DNA of 64,000 nucleotides, from contig CACAIR010000001.1 in NCBI GenBank assembly GCA_902532565.1, positions 101,991 through 165,990 on the forward strand. The letters run 5' to 3'. Position numbers and translations under genes: made by a program. The notes below the pieces were generated by a model that made no database searches, was not told the DNA's origin, and saw only the letters and a list, made by a program, of their open reading frames with translations. Numbering within the stretch: position 1 is the stretch's first letter; every line of letters begins with the position of its first letter. This document shows positions 8,022 through 16,441 of this stretch, one piece after another. The stretch comes from an uncultured Pelagibacteraceae bacterium (lineage in GTDB: Bacteria; Pseudomonadota; Alphaproteobacteria; Pelagibacterales; Pelagibacteraceae).

Positions 8022-9350
8022 ATGATTAAAAAAATCATTATTAATATATCTGTGTTAGTATTTTTAATTTCTAATACTAGTTTTGCAGATATAAAATTTT
8101 GGACAACAGAAGTCCAACCAGCAAGAATGGCAAAACAAGAGGAAATGGCAAAAGCTTTTGAAGCAAAAACAGGTATTGGAGTTGAGGTCATACCAATTGA
8201 AGAAAAAGATCTTGGAACAAGAGCTACTGCAGCAGCAGCAGCGGGAGATCTACCAGATGTGATTTATCATACTCTACAATATGTTTTACCATGGGCTGAA
8301 GCAGGTATATTAGATGTAGATGCAAATAACGCTGTAGTTAAGTCGTTAGGAAAGAAAACATTTGCACCTGGAGCATTGAATATGGCTAAAAAGGGTGGAA
8401 AAATTGCAGCTGTTCCGGTTGATGGCTGGACTCAAATGGTTGTTTACAGAAAAGACCTTTTTGCTGCAGCTGGTTTAGAAGCGCCTAGTTCATATGCAAA
8501 TATAGTTAAAGCAGTAAATACATTATCAAGTAATGATATGTTTGGTTTTGTAGCTGCTACAAAAACAGATGAAAACTTTATGAGCCAAGTGCTTGAACAT
8601 GTACTGTTAGCTAATGGAGTTAATTTTGTTAAAAAAGGTGGAACTAGAAAACAAGGTAAAGCGTTAAAGAATTCTTTAGAATTTTATAAAGTAATTGCTA
8701 AAGCAAGTCCTCCAGGAGAATTATTCTGGAAACAATCAAGAGCTTTATACTTTGCAGGAAAAACACCAATGATTATTTGGTCTCCATTTATTATGGATGA
8801 GTTAGCAGGTTTAAGAGACTCTGCTCCTCCAACGATAAATAGTGATCCAACATCATCAGAGCTAGCTTCTAAAACTGGTTTCATTACCAATTTTAGTGGA
8901 CCTAACAATAAAAAAGGTGCTGCTTGGGCAGATGTAAGATACTTTGGAATAACTGCAGATGCAGATACTGATGAAGCTAAAAAATTCATAGAGTATTCAA
9001 TGAGTGAAGGTTATACAGCGACATTAGGAATTGCTCCTGAAGGAAAATTTCCAGTAAGAAGAGGAAATAAAAGTGATCCTAATGCTTACACTAAAGCTTG
9101 GAGTAAATTACCAGTTGGTGTAGATAGAAAAGCTCCTTTAACTGACCTATATTCTGCAGACGTTATTGATAACATCGTTGCAGGTTTAGATACTGCTAAC
9201 AGATGGGGCGTTAAAGAAGGTGAGCTCTCTAGAGCATCAAAAATCATTAATTCTCAATTCTTAAATAGAATCACTAGAGAATATATTGATGATCAAATCT
9301 CGGTCGATGAAGCAGTTAAGAAAATTAACGCTGAATTAGCTAAGTTTTAA
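8022..9350 (+). CDS. sugar ABC transporter substrate-binding protein
   Basis: Extracellular solute-binding protein of the MalE/UgpB-like family, about 442 residues. I chose the ATG at 8022 (MIKKIIINISV), which begins a clean signal peptide ending near SFADIK and lies four bases after a run of seven G that serves as Shine-Dalgarno; the track's start at 7965 adds 19 residues that would precede the signal sequence. The mature part opens DIKFWTTEVQPARM and includes GDLPDVIYHTLQYVLPWAEAG, typical of sugar binding lobes. An intrinsic terminator follows the gene, before the permeases, which should keep binding-protein transcripts in excess. Ligand inferred as glucosylglycerate or a related glucoside. 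Confidence 0.9.
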   Translation: MIKKIIINISVLVFLISNTSFADIKFWTTEVQPARMAKQEEMAKAFEAKTGIGVEVIPIEEKDLGTRATAAAAAGDLPDVIYHTLQYVLPWAEAGILDVDANNAVVKSLGKKTFAPGALNMAKKGGKIAAVPVDGWTQMVVYRKDLFAAAGLEAPSSYANIVKAVNTLSSNDMFGFVAATKTDENFMSQVLEHVLLANGVNFVKKGGTRKQGKALKNSLEFYKVIAKASPPGELFWKQSRALYFAGKTPMIIWSPFIMDELAGLRDSAPPTINSDPTSSELASKTGFITNFSGPNNKKGAAWADVRYFGITADADTDEAKKFIEYSMSEGYTATLGIAPEGKFPVRRGNKSDPNAYTKAWSKLPVGVDRKAPLTDLYSADVIDNIVAGLDTANRWGVKEGELSRASKIINSQFLNRITREYIDDQISVDEAVKKINAELAKF

Positions 9351-9363
9351 ATAATAAATTTAT

Positions 9364-9396
9364 AAAAAGCGGATAATATTTTATTATCCGCTTTTT
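9364..9396 (+). terminator. intrinsic terminator/attenuator between binding-protein and permease genes
   Basis: An 11-bp perfect stem (AGCGGATAATA paired with TATTATCCGCT), a 3-base loop and a trailing T-run lie directly after the binding-protein stop codon and only a few bases before the permease start. It has the form of a Rho-independent terminator and probably allows partial read-through into the permease genes. Confidence 0.8.
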
Positions 9397-9399
9397 ATT

Positions 9400-10659
9400 A
9401 TGAGTGATTCATTATCAAAATTAGAAAAAAGAACTGCTTACACTTTAGTTTTACCTGCAGTACTATTAGTTTTTGCTATTGTTTTATTTCCTATATTTGC
9501 AAATGTTTGGATCAGTTTTAAAGACATTGAATTAAAAGATATTAGAATTCCTGAGCCACGAGCAAAAAAAATTGTTAACTCAATTCCAGAAAATCAATCA
9601 GAATTAAAAGTTATTTATAAATTAAGAAATAGTTCATTAATTCAAGAAATAAAAAATGTTAAGTTCCAAGATAAATTTCCAAAAAATATTTCACCTATAA
9701 ATCTTGACTCTAGGTGTAATTTTGATTCAAAAAAAGTAATTTGCGAATTTGGAAACTGGAAGGCAAAATACAGAGAAAATTTTGAAATAATCATAAAAAA
9801 TAACAATGATGAAACGATTGATAGAAAAATAATTAAATCTCAAAAACCAATTTTAAATGGGAAAGCAGATAACCCACTATTGACTACAAATTTTACTTTA
9901 AAAAATTTTAAAAAAGTTTTTTATGAAAATAATTTTGTTGAATTGCTTTTAACAACATTTTACTTCACTTTTTTTGGCACTGTAGGAGCGATAATTTTTG
10001 GAATTTTGGCAGCGCAACTAGTGAATCAGAATATTAAAGGTCGAACTTATATGCGAGGTATTTTACTTTTTCCTTATGTAGGTCCTGTGGTAGCTTTAGC
10101 CTATACTTGGACATTATTACTGGATCCTAATAGCGGAACTCTAAATGCATTATTGGTTAATTTTAATATTATAGAAACACCGATAAATTTATTAGGCCAA
10201 AAATATATAACGATGAGTATTTTAGGTTTTGAATTTAAATTAAGGCTTGCTTTAACTACAGTAATATTTTTTGAAATTTGGCGTTATTTTCCTTTAGCTT
10301 TTCTATTTATTTTAGCAAGATTACAAGCAATTCCAAAAATTTTGTATGAAGCTGCTGATGTGGATGGAGCAAGTCCAATTCAAAAATTTATTTATATCAC
10401 ACTGCCACAAATTACAGCAATCATCTCAATTTTATTTATGATTAGGTTTATTTGGAACTTTAATAAATTTGAAGATATTTTTTTATTAACTGGTGGAGCA
10501 TCTGGTACAAGAACTTTACCTATTAATGTTTATCAACAAGGATTTGCAGTGTCAGATATTGGGATGGGCTCAGCTGTTTCAATAGTAATTGTAATGTTAC
10601 TTCTTAGTTTCATGGTTATTTATTTTAGATTAATTGGAAAGAGGGCTAATGAAATTTAA
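9400..10659 (+). CDS. sugar ABC permease, MalF-like, with periplasmic insertion
   Basis: 419-residue inner-membrane permease. TM1 is near residues 14-36. A long periplasmic insertion of about 120 residues follows (roughly 40-160), then the usual MalF-type membrane core with the EAA loop YEAADVDGASPIQKFIYITLP, which docks to the ATPase. The insertion contains two Cys (SRCNFDSKKVICEFGNW) and alternating beta-strand-like sequence resembling an Ig-like/DUF11-type domain, unlike ordinary sugar permeases. It follows the terminator and overlaps the second permease gene by about 11 bases. Confidence 0.87.
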   Translation: MSDSLSKLEKRTAYTLVLPAVLLVFAIVLFPIFANVWISFKDIELKDIRIPEPRAKKIVNSIPENQSELKVIYKLRNSSLIQEIKNVKFQDKFPKNISPINLDSRCNFDSKKVICEFGNWKAKYRENFEIIIKNNNDETIDRKIIKSQKPILNGKADNPLLTTNFTLKNFKKVFYENNFVELLLTTFYFTFFGTVGAIIFGILAAQLVNQNIKGRTYMRGILLFPYVGPVVALAYTWTLLLDPNSGTLNALLVNFNIIETPINLLGQKYITMSILGFEFKLRLALTTVIFFEIWRYFPLAFLFILARLQAIPKILYEAADVDGASPIQKFIYITLPQITAIISILFMIRFIWNFNKFEDIFLLTGGASGTRTLPINVYQQGFAVSDIGMGSAVSIVIVMLLLSFMVIYFRLIGKRANEI

Positions 10660-11842
10660 ATCTCTTTTAATATTTTTGATCATTTCGTCTTTTTTTCTTA
10701 CGTGTATTTTGTCAATTTGGAAGATTATGTCAACCTTACAAGGTTTAAGTTTTACTAATTTAAACATCGCCCCTATTTACTTAATTGGTATCTTGTTATC
10801 GTTAGTATTTGTTTTAATTGGTAATAAAATTAATCACTTTATAAAGACTTTCTCATTATCATTTTTGTTTTCGATTTTATATTTTTACTTAAATGAAGCA
10901 TCTCCATATTGGTATATTCTTGGGATTTTTTTAATTACTTTATTTTTTACGAACAAACTCAAGAAATATAGTATGCAATCTTTGAGGGAAGATTTTATAT
11001 CAGAAAAAATTATTTTTGATTTCATCACCTTATTTGGCATTGTTTTCTTTGCATTTGTAATTTTATTTCCATTTTACATCATGTTAGTTACAAGTTTTAA
11101 AACTCAGATAGCTTTGTTAGTCAATCCTTTGGACTTTAGCTTAGATTTTTCTAAAAGTTTAGCTGAGTTATTTAAGTCTTATTTTGTAATCTTTAAAACT
11201 TATGATTTTGGGAGATACATTTTAATAAGCTCTATTGTTTCAGTCGGAACTGTTATTGTAACTTTATTATTTGCGATACCAGCAGCTTATGCGGTAGCTA
11301 GATTAAACTTCTTTGGCAAAAACTTTTTATCAACTTCAATTCTAATTATATATATGTTTCCAGCCATAGTTTTAGTAATCCCGCTATATACTGTTTTCAG
11401 CCAACTTGGATTAAGAAATTCAATTTTTGGTCTATTGATAGTTTATACAGCAACCACTTTGCCAGTCGCTATTTACATGTTGCAAGGATATTTTAAAAGT
11501 ATTCCAAAAGAAATTGAAGATGCAGGGATTATGGACGGTCATAACTGGTTTGGAATAATTTTAAAGATAATCATTCCTTTAAGTGTGCCAGCTATTGCAT
11601 CTGTTGCACTCTATGTCTTTATGATAGCTTGGAATGAATTTCTTTTTTCTTTAATGTTTTTAGATAGTCCTAAATCATTTACTTTATCACGAGCTATCCA
11701 ATATCTAAGTGGAGATGCAGAAACACCGCGACAATATTTGATGGCAGGCTCTGTAATAGTAACTTTGCCAGTACTTTTCATATTTATATATTTTGAAAAA
11801 TATTTAGTTAGTGGTCTAACTGCTGGTAGTGTCAAAGAATGA
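10649..11842 (+). CDS. sugar ABC permease, MalG-like, with N-terminal membrane extension
   Basis: About 397 residues; MalG-type permeases are usually near 280. The ATG at 10649, preceded by GAAAGAGGG, is preferred over the track's TTG at 10634. The first 125 or so residues form about four extra predicted membrane segments (for example LLIFLIISSFFLTCIL and YWYILGIFLITLFF). The canonical core then begins at FFAFVILFPFYIMLVTSFK and includes the EAA loop IEDAGIMDGHNWFGIILKI. The gene overlaps the previous permease, so the two are translationally coupled. Confidence 0.87.
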   Translation: MKFKSLLIFLIISSFFLTCILSIWKIMSTLQGLSFTNLNIAPIYLIGILLSLVFVLIGNKINHFIKTFSLSFLFSILYFYLNEASPYWYILGIFLITLFFTNKLKKYSMQSLREDFISEKIIFDFITLFGIVFFAFVILFPFYIMLVTSFKTQIALLVNPLDFSLDFSKSLAELFKSYFVIFKTYDFGRYILISSIVSVGTVIVTLLFAIPAAYAVARLNFFGKNFLSTSILIIYMFPAIVLVIPLYTVFSQLGLRNSIFGLLIVYTATTLPVAIYMLQGYFKSIPKEIEDAGIMDGHNWFGIILKIIIPLSVPAIASVALYVFMIAWNEFLFSLMFLDSPKSFTLSRAIQYLSGDAETPRQYLMAGSVIVTLPVLFIFIYFEKYLVSGLTAGSVKE

Positions 11843-11855
11843 AGATATTTTTTCA

Positions 11856-12482
11856 CTAATGTATAGATGTCATACTAGTAAAAATTTCTTTTGAAATATA
11901 TATTGCTATAGATCCCATAAAGAAAATTATAAACAAGTTTATCAAATTCCAAATTTTTGAATTATTCAATTTATTGGATAAAAGTTTAGAAAGATATCCA
12001 AGATTAAAAAAAAATATAAAAGATGCAATAGAGGCACCTATTCCAAAATAAATTTTTTGATTTATCAAGAAATTTTTTGATAGGTTACCTAGAAAAAATA
12101 TGGTGTCGGAATAAACATGTGGATTAAGATAAGTAAAAGCTAAAGTTTTTAAAAAAACATCATATTTAGAGATATTGTTAAATTTATTTTTAAAATTTAT
12201 TTTAGAATTAAATGATTTTATTTTTGAATAAATAAAATGAATTAAGAAAATTACTAAAAGAAAGTTAAATATTATCTCAATTGTTGAATTAAAATATTTT
12301 GAAAAGAGGTGAAAAAGAAATATTCCTGAAAATATCAAAATCAAATCTGATATTGAACATACTGAGCAAACTAAAAATATGTACTGTTTTTTTAGGCCCT
12401 GCTCTATAACAAAAATGTTTTGTGCCCCAATTGCTAAAATTAAACTTAATCCAGTAAAGAACCCTAATACAAGGTATTCCAT
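11856..12482 (-). CDS. LysE/ArgO family amino-acid exporter
   Basis: 208-residue membrane protein with about six hydrophobic segments. The N-terminal signature LILAIGAQNIFVIEQGL is diagnostic of LysE/ArgO exporters of basic amino acids. The conserved middle region FLKTLAFTYLNPHVYSDTIFFLG also fits. It converges with the upstream sugar permease and is 11 bases from the VOC protein gene on the same strand. The exact amino acid exported cannot be told from sequence. Confidence 0.87.
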   Translation of the reverse strand: MEYLVLGFFTGLSLILAIGAQNIFVIEQGLKKQYIFLVCSVCSISDLILIFSGIFLFHLFSKYFNSTIEIIFNFLLVIFLIHFIYSKIKSFNSKINFKNKFNNISKYDVFLKTLAFTYLNPHVYSDTIFFLGNLSKNFLINQKIYFGIGASIASFIFFFNLGYLSKLLSNKLNNSKIWNLINLFIIFFMGSIAIYISKEIFTSMTSIH

Positions 12483-12493
12483 CTAACGCTTAA

Positions 12494-12904
12494 TTAGTCG
12501 GCGTTAGCTGTTAGTGTTTTAATCTCTAAAATATTTTCATTTGGATCTTTGACAAAAAAAGTTTCTTGTTCATATTTAGTACCTTTAAATCTCAAATATG
12601 GTTCATCATAGTATTTTGCACCTTTTTCATTTAATCTTTTTTTAAGAGCATCAAAATCTTTTCTGGATAAATGAACTCCAAAATGAGGTACAGAAACATT
12701 TCCCATATCAACATCATGTCTTTCGTTGTCTAATTTATGATCACTTGCATGGAGTGTTAATTCGTTTCCCCAAAAATCAACATCAGCCCATTCTTGTGCT
12801 GAATTATCCAATCTACATCCCAGTGTTTCGCTATAAAACTTTTTTGCTAATTCTAGATCACCACATGGTATGGCCAAATGAAAACAGTTTGTGTTTTTAT
12901 ACAT
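12494..12904 (-). CDS. VOC family (glyoxalase/bleomycin-resistance fold) protein
   Basis: 136-residue vicinal oxygen chelate protein with paired beta-alpha-beta-beta-beta modules. Motifs include CFHLAIPCGDLELAKKFY at the N terminus, VPHFGVHLSRKDFDALKKRL in the second module and a closing FFVKDPNENILEIKTL. The His and Glu residues in these strands are the usual metal ligands. A good Shine-Dalgarno (AAAGGAGC) precedes the ATG. Substrate is unknown; it could be a lyase, dioxygenase or binding protein. Confidence 0.85.
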   Translation of the reverse strand: MYKNTNCFHLAIPCGDLELAKKFYSETLGCRLDNSAQEWADVDFWGNELTLHASDHKLDNERHDVDMGNVSVPHFGVHLSRKDFDALKKRLNEKGAKYYDEPYLRFKGTKYEQETFFVKDPNENILEIKTLTANAD

Positions 12905-12975
12905 ATTTGCTCCTTTAAATAATGAATAAATGAACTATATAAGCTTTAATTTTTTATTTCAAGCTGACAATATTT

Positions 12976-13545
12976 ATGAATAATTTTTTACAATCTATAA
13001 TTGACCGGGATCCTGCGGCAAAATCTAAATTAAGTTTAATTTTAACTTATCCTGGTGTCAAAGCAGTTTTTTTTTACAGGATTGCAAATTTTTTCGCAAT
13101 CGCTAAATTTAATTTAATTGCAAGAATCATTTCACAATTTTCAAGATTTTTAACAGGGATAGAAATTCACCCAAGAGCAAAAATAGGAAAAAATTTATTC
13201 ATTGACCATGGTATGGGAGTAGTGATTGGAGAAACATCGGAGATTGGAGATAATGTTACAATTTATCATAACGTTACATTAGGAGGAATTGCTCCAAGTA
13301 TTAATTCAAATGATCAAAGAAATATGAAAAGACACCCAACTTTAGAAGATAATGTTGTTGTCGGTTCTGGTGCTCAAATATTAGGGCCAATTACAATTGG
13401 TAAAAACTCTTTAATTGGTTCAAACTCAGTAGTAACAAAAAATGTATCTGAAAAATCAGTAATGGCCGGCATACCAGCTAAAAGAGTTGGTGATGCTACA
13501 AAAGGATTTAAACCTTATGCAGTTATAGATGAAGATAAAGAATAA
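12976..13545 (+). CDS. cysE: serine O-acetyltransferase
   Basis: 189-residue left-handed beta-helix acetyltransferase making O-acetylserine from serine and acetyl-CoA. It shows hexapeptide repeats, the catalytic His region [19 protein letters not shown], and [11 protein letters not shown]. It is the short type lacking most of the N-terminal helical domain of the E. coli enzyme. Its stop overlaps the start of cysK by one base, linking both steps of cysteine synthesis. The ATG follows a spacer shared with the divergent VOC gene. Confidence 0.94.
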   Translation: MNNFLQSIIDRDPAAKSKLSLILTYPGVKAVFFYRIANFFAIAKFNLIARIISQFSRFLTGIEIHPRAKIGKNLFIDHGMGVVIGETSEIGDNVTIYHNVTLGGIAPSINSNDQRNMKRHPTLEDNVVVGSGAQILGPITIGKNSLIGSNSVVTKNVSEKSVMAGIPAKRVGDATKGFKPYAVIDEDKE

Positions 13546-14546
13546 TGAAAAATATAAAAAATAATTTTATAGACTCAATTGGAAATACGCCTTTAATAAA
13601 ATTAAAAATAGCATCGAAAATTACTGGGTGCAATATCTATGGTAAAGCTGAGTACTTAAATCCAGGTGGCTCAGTCAAAGATAGAGCTGCACTAGCTTTA
13701 ATAAAAGACGCACAAGAAAAGAAACTAATATCTGAGGGTGGGATTGTGGTTGAGGGAACTGCAGGAAATACTGGAATAGGATTATGTCTCCTTGGAAACT
13801 CTTTAGGTTATAAAACGATAATTGTTATGAATGACAATCAAACACAGGAAAAGAAAGACACTTTAAGAAATGTTGGTGCAGATTTAAGATTAGTTCCACC
13901 AAAACCATATAAAGATGATGGTAATTATGTTAAGGTTGCAGGCAGACTTGCTGAAGAAATAAAAAGTACAAATAACAATGGTGTAGTTTGGGCCAATCAA
14001 TTTGATAACACTGCAAATGCTAAAGGACATTACGAAACAACAGGTCCTGAAATATGGGAACAAACAGATGGAAAAGTTGATGGATTTGTTTGTGCGTCAG
14101 GAACTGGAGGAACTATCGGTGGTGTTAGTAAATATTTAAAAGAAAAAAATAAAGATGTTAAAATTTATCTTGCAGATCCAACCGGTTCAGCTCTCTATAA
14201 TCATATCATGAACGGAGAACTTAAAGCTGAAGGTGGATCAATAACCGAGGGAATAGGATCAAGTAGAATAACTAAAAATTTTGCTGAAGCTAAAATTGAT
14301 GGTGCTTTTTCAATCAGTGATCAAGAATCTTTACCTATACTTTATAACTTAATTCAAAATGAGGGATTAAGTTTAGGAACTAGTTGCGGAGTAAACATTG
14401 CAGGTGCTATTAGATTAGGAAAAGAGCTTGGCCCAGGAAAAACAATTGTTACAATTCTTTGTGATAGATCTGATAAATACAACTCTAAGATGTTTAACAA
14501 ATCATTTTTGAGGGAAAAAAACCTTCCTATTCCAAGCTGGTTATAA
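13545..14546 (+). CDS. cysK: cysteine synthase A (O-acetylserine sulfhydrylase)
   Basis: 333-residue PLP-dependent beta-family enzyme converting O-acetylserine and sulfide to cysteine. The PLP lysine is in NPGGSVKDRAAL; the substrate loop is EGTAGNTGIGL; the phosphate cup is ASGTGGTIGGVSKYL; the C-terminal region carries GTSCGVNIAGAIRL. It is translationally coupled to cysE. The C-terminal LPIPSWL is common in alphaproteobacterial CysK. A cystathionine beta-synthase-like activity cannot be excluded. Confidence 0.93.
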   Translation: MKNIKNNFIDSIGNTPLIKLKIASKITGCNIYGKAEYLNPGGSVKDRAALALIKDAQEKKLISEGGIVVEGTAGNTGIGLCLLGNSLGYKTIIVMNDNQTQEKKDTLRNVGADLRLVPPKPYKDDGNYVKVAGRLAEEIKSTNNNGVVWANQFDNTANAKGHYETTGPEIWEQTDGKVDGFVCASGTGGTIGGVSKYLKEKNKDVKIYLADPTGSALYNHIMNGELKAEGGSITEGIGSSRITKNFAEAKIDGAFSISDQESLPILYNLIQNEGLSLGTSCGVNIAGAIRLGKELGPGKTIVTILCDRSDKYNSKMFNKSFLREKNLPIPSWL

Positions 14547-14561
14547 TATCGCATACCAGCT

Positions 14562-14585
14562 ATGTAACAAAACAGTTACATTTTT
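14562..14585 (+). terminator. probable weak intrinsic terminator after cysK
   Basis: A 7-bp stem (ATGTAAC/GTTACAT) with a 6-base loop is followed by five T. A second inverted repeat (AGCTGGT/ACCAGCT) overlaps the cysK stop just upstream. The stem is AT-rich, so termination is likely but may be leaky. It separates cysEK from the small-protein operon. Confidence 0.5.
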
Positions 14586-14635
14586 GATTTAACATTAATT
14601 AATCTAAATAAGTTATTAAACAATAAGGAGGTGTT

Positions 14636-15010
14636 ATGAAAAAAATTATTACAATTATACTTTCCTTTTTTTTATTCTCATCGGCTTTTGCTGGTATGAA
14701 AGAAGGTGATAAATCAAAAGCTTGGGATTGTGTAGGGATCTATATGGCTAATTACTTTCTTCCACCTGGTGAAGAATTTGAATATGGAATGAAAGAAAAA
14801 TCTATTTCAACTGCAAAGGTTCTAAAAGAGTATGCTCTTGAAATTGGTATTCCAGAAAAAGATTGGGATGATGGAGCAAACAAAGCAGTAGATAAGCATT
14901 ATGGTTCAAAATATGACAAAGCTAAAACTGAAAAATGTCACTCATTCGTTGAAGCTTTAGTTCCTAATGGAGCTGAGAGAGTAAAAAAAGTTGTTCAAAC
15001 ACTATATTAA
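14636..15010 (+). CDS. secreted protein of unknown function
   Basis: 124 residues. A signal peptide (IITIILSFFLFSSAFA) gives a mature protein of about 105 residues with two cysteines, AWDCVGIYM and TEKCHSFVEAL, that could form a disulfide in the periplasm. The remainder is helical-looking and charged. I do not recognise a family. It is the first gene of a ten-gene operon and has an unusually complete Shine-Dalgarno, AAGGAGGTG, suggesting high expression. Confidence 0.78.
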   Translation: MKKIITIILSFFLFSSAFAGMKEGDKSKAWDCVGIYMANYFLPPGEEFEYGMKEKSISTAKVLKEYALEIGIPEKDWDDGANKAVDKHYGSKYDKAKTEKCHSFVEALVPNGAERVKKVVQTLY

Positions 15011-15025
15011 ATAGAAAGGTAAAAA

Positions 15026-15502
15026 ATGAAAAAACTAATAATAGCATTAACTTTTACAATCATTTCAACTGTAGCTTTTGCTAACTCGGGAAAATTTAAT
15101 GCAAGTGGAATGGGGTCTTGGGAAATGAATATTATGAATGCTGGCAATGGTAACATGGCAATTACTTACGATGGAAATGCAGGTCTTACAGATAAAAATC
15201 CAGAGAGTATATTTGACAAATCTACAATGAACTGTGTTGGAGGACTTACATTAGTAAGTGGAAAATTTGATGATGAAACAGGTATGTGCACTTTTTATTT
15301 AGCTGATGGAGAAAAAGTTTTCATGAATTACAAAGGTAAAGGCACCGGTGGTCAAGGAGGATCTGGAACTTTTATAATTATTGGAGGAACTGGAAAATAT
15401 GAAAAAATTTCAGGAACTGGTTTTTCTAGTAGACAGAATCTTAAAGGCAAAGAAGGATTTGCTCACTCAATGAATCAAATGAGTGGTGAGTACACATATT
15501 AA
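15026..15502 (+). CDS. secreted beta-rich protein of unknown function
   Basis: 158 residues with a signal peptide (LIIALTFTIISTVAFA). The mature protein is rich in Gly, Ser and Thr with alternating beta strands. The repeated pattern GTFIIIGGTGKYEKISGTG resembles barrel proteins of the allene oxide cyclase-like/dirigent-like type, where a GTGxY turn is common, but this is only a fold suggestion. Two cysteines (NCVGG, GMCTFYL) may pair. It lies 15 bases after the first secreted gene and has an AGAAAGG ribosome site. Confidence 0.72.
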   Translation: MKKLIIALTFTIISTVAFANSGKFNASGMGSWEMNIMNAGNGNMAITYDGNAGLTDKNPESIFDKSTMNCVGGLTLVSGKFDDETGMCTFYLADGEKVFMNYKGKGTGGQGGSGTFIIIGGTGKYEKISGTGFSSRQNLKGKEGFAHSMNQMSGEYTY

Positions 15503-15526
15503 ATTAATTAACTATAAGGAGAAATA

Positions 15527-15811
15527 ATGGAAAAAGAAATGTTAGTAGTGGCTAAATTAAAAGAAGGTATGTTTGAAAAGTTTATGGGTTTCATGCAATC
15601 ACCTGAAGGCTTAGCAGAAAGAGCTAAAGTAGCTGTAGTAGAAAAAACTATTGGAACGGTAACACCAGATAAAAGCACTGTAATGTTTAAGATATTTTGT
15701 ACTGATGAACCTGCATTACATAAATTCATAGAAGGAACTGAAGTGTCAAAACCTATCATGGATGCTGTTTTAGATAGCTATTCAATCTATGATTTAACAA
15801 AAGTAAAATAG
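15527..15811 (+). CDS. small alpha/beta protein of unknown function (DUF3764-like?)
   Basis: 94 residues, no signal peptide. The beta-alpha-beta pattern (MLVVAKLKEGMFEKFMGFM, then STVMFKIFCTDEPALHKFI) suggests a dimeric ferredoxin-like alpha+beta barrel. The ending PIMDAVLDSYSIYDL is reminiscent of DUF3764, at low certainty. AAGGAGA lies upstream of the ATG. It is the first of three consecutive small proteins of similar size and probably similar fold. Confidence 0.72.
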   Translation: MEKEMLVVAKLKEGMFEKFMGFMQSPEGLAERAKVAVVEKTIGTVTPDKSTVMFKIFCTDEPALHKFIEGTEVSKPIMDAVLDSYSIYDLTKVK

Positions 15812-15818
15812 GATAAAT

Positions 15819-16109
15819 ATGAAAAACTACATCGTAACACACACTTTTAAATCAAAAGAAGCTAAAGCTAAAATGATAGAGGTCACTGGCTCAATGTCGA
15901 TGGAAGATATGACTAAAGCAATGACTAGTGAAAATGCAAAATGTCAAATGAGCTGGAACACACCAGGTGATAATTTAACAATGTATTGTTGGTGGAAAGG
16001 TACTAATCCAGATGCAATTAATAAACAGTTAGAATCTATGAATGATTTCTATGAACCTCACAAATTTGTTGAGTGTACAGATGATGTTATAGATTTTAAT
16101 GCTAAATAA
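15819..16109 (+). CDS. small alpha/beta protein of unknown function
   Basis: 96 residues starting KNYIVTHTFKSKEAKAKM, a strand followed by a helix. Three cysteines occur (AKCQMSW, TMYCWWKG, FVECTDD) and the aromatic strand MYCWWKG is distinctive. The pattern fits a ferredoxin-like fold akin to ABM or DUF4242-type proteins, but I do not recognise a specific family. It starts seven bases after its neighbour, so the two are probably co-translated. Confidence 0.7.
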   Translation: MKNYIVTHTFKSKEAKAKMIEVTGSMSMEDMTKAMTSENAKCQMSWNTPGDNLTMYCWWKGTNPDAINKQLESMNDFYEPHKFVECTDDVIDFNAK

Positions 16110-16120
16110 ATGGAGTAACA

Positions 16121-16429
16121 GTGAAAGTAATTTATACAAGAACAATGCGAGTAAAAGATGATGGCCTAGGAAAAGCAATGGAAATTGGGAAAGGTTTGGC
16201 TGCAGTTAGAAAAAAACACTATCCTAACCATGATGTCTATTTTTCTTTTCAAATGGGTGGAGACCCAAGAACAATAAGAGAAACTTTAATTGGAACTATG
16301 TTTGAAGGTGATAATGATGCTGACGCTAACATGTCTGCAGATCCTGAATATATAAAACTTTTAGAGCAATTAAAAGAAGTTGCAATAGAAGGGACTATTG
16401 AAGACGAGATTAGACCAATATTTAGTTAA
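16121..16429 (+). CDS. small alpha/beta barrel-like protein of unknown function
   Basis: 102 residues from a GTG start (ATGGAGTAACA just upstream gives a GGAG ribosome site). The first strand VIYTRTMRVKDDGLGKAM and second half DVYFSFQMGGDPRTIRETL fit a dimeric alpha/beta barrel. The C-terminal part is acidic. No catalytic residues are identifiable. It follows two other small proteins of like size, suggesting a set of subunits or paralogues that have diverged. Confidence 0.7.
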   Translation: MKVIYTRTMRVKDDGLGKAMEIGKGLAAVRKKHYPNHDVYFSFQMGGDPRTIRETLIGTMFEGDNDADANMSADPEYIKLLEQLKEVAIEGTIEDEIRPIFS

Positions 16430-16441
16430 GGAATTTTAAAT

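Noticed and set aside
15508-15759. 83-codon minus-strand ORF in the small-protein operon
   Set aside because: Antisense to the 94-residue gene, which has a good ribosome site and operon spacing.
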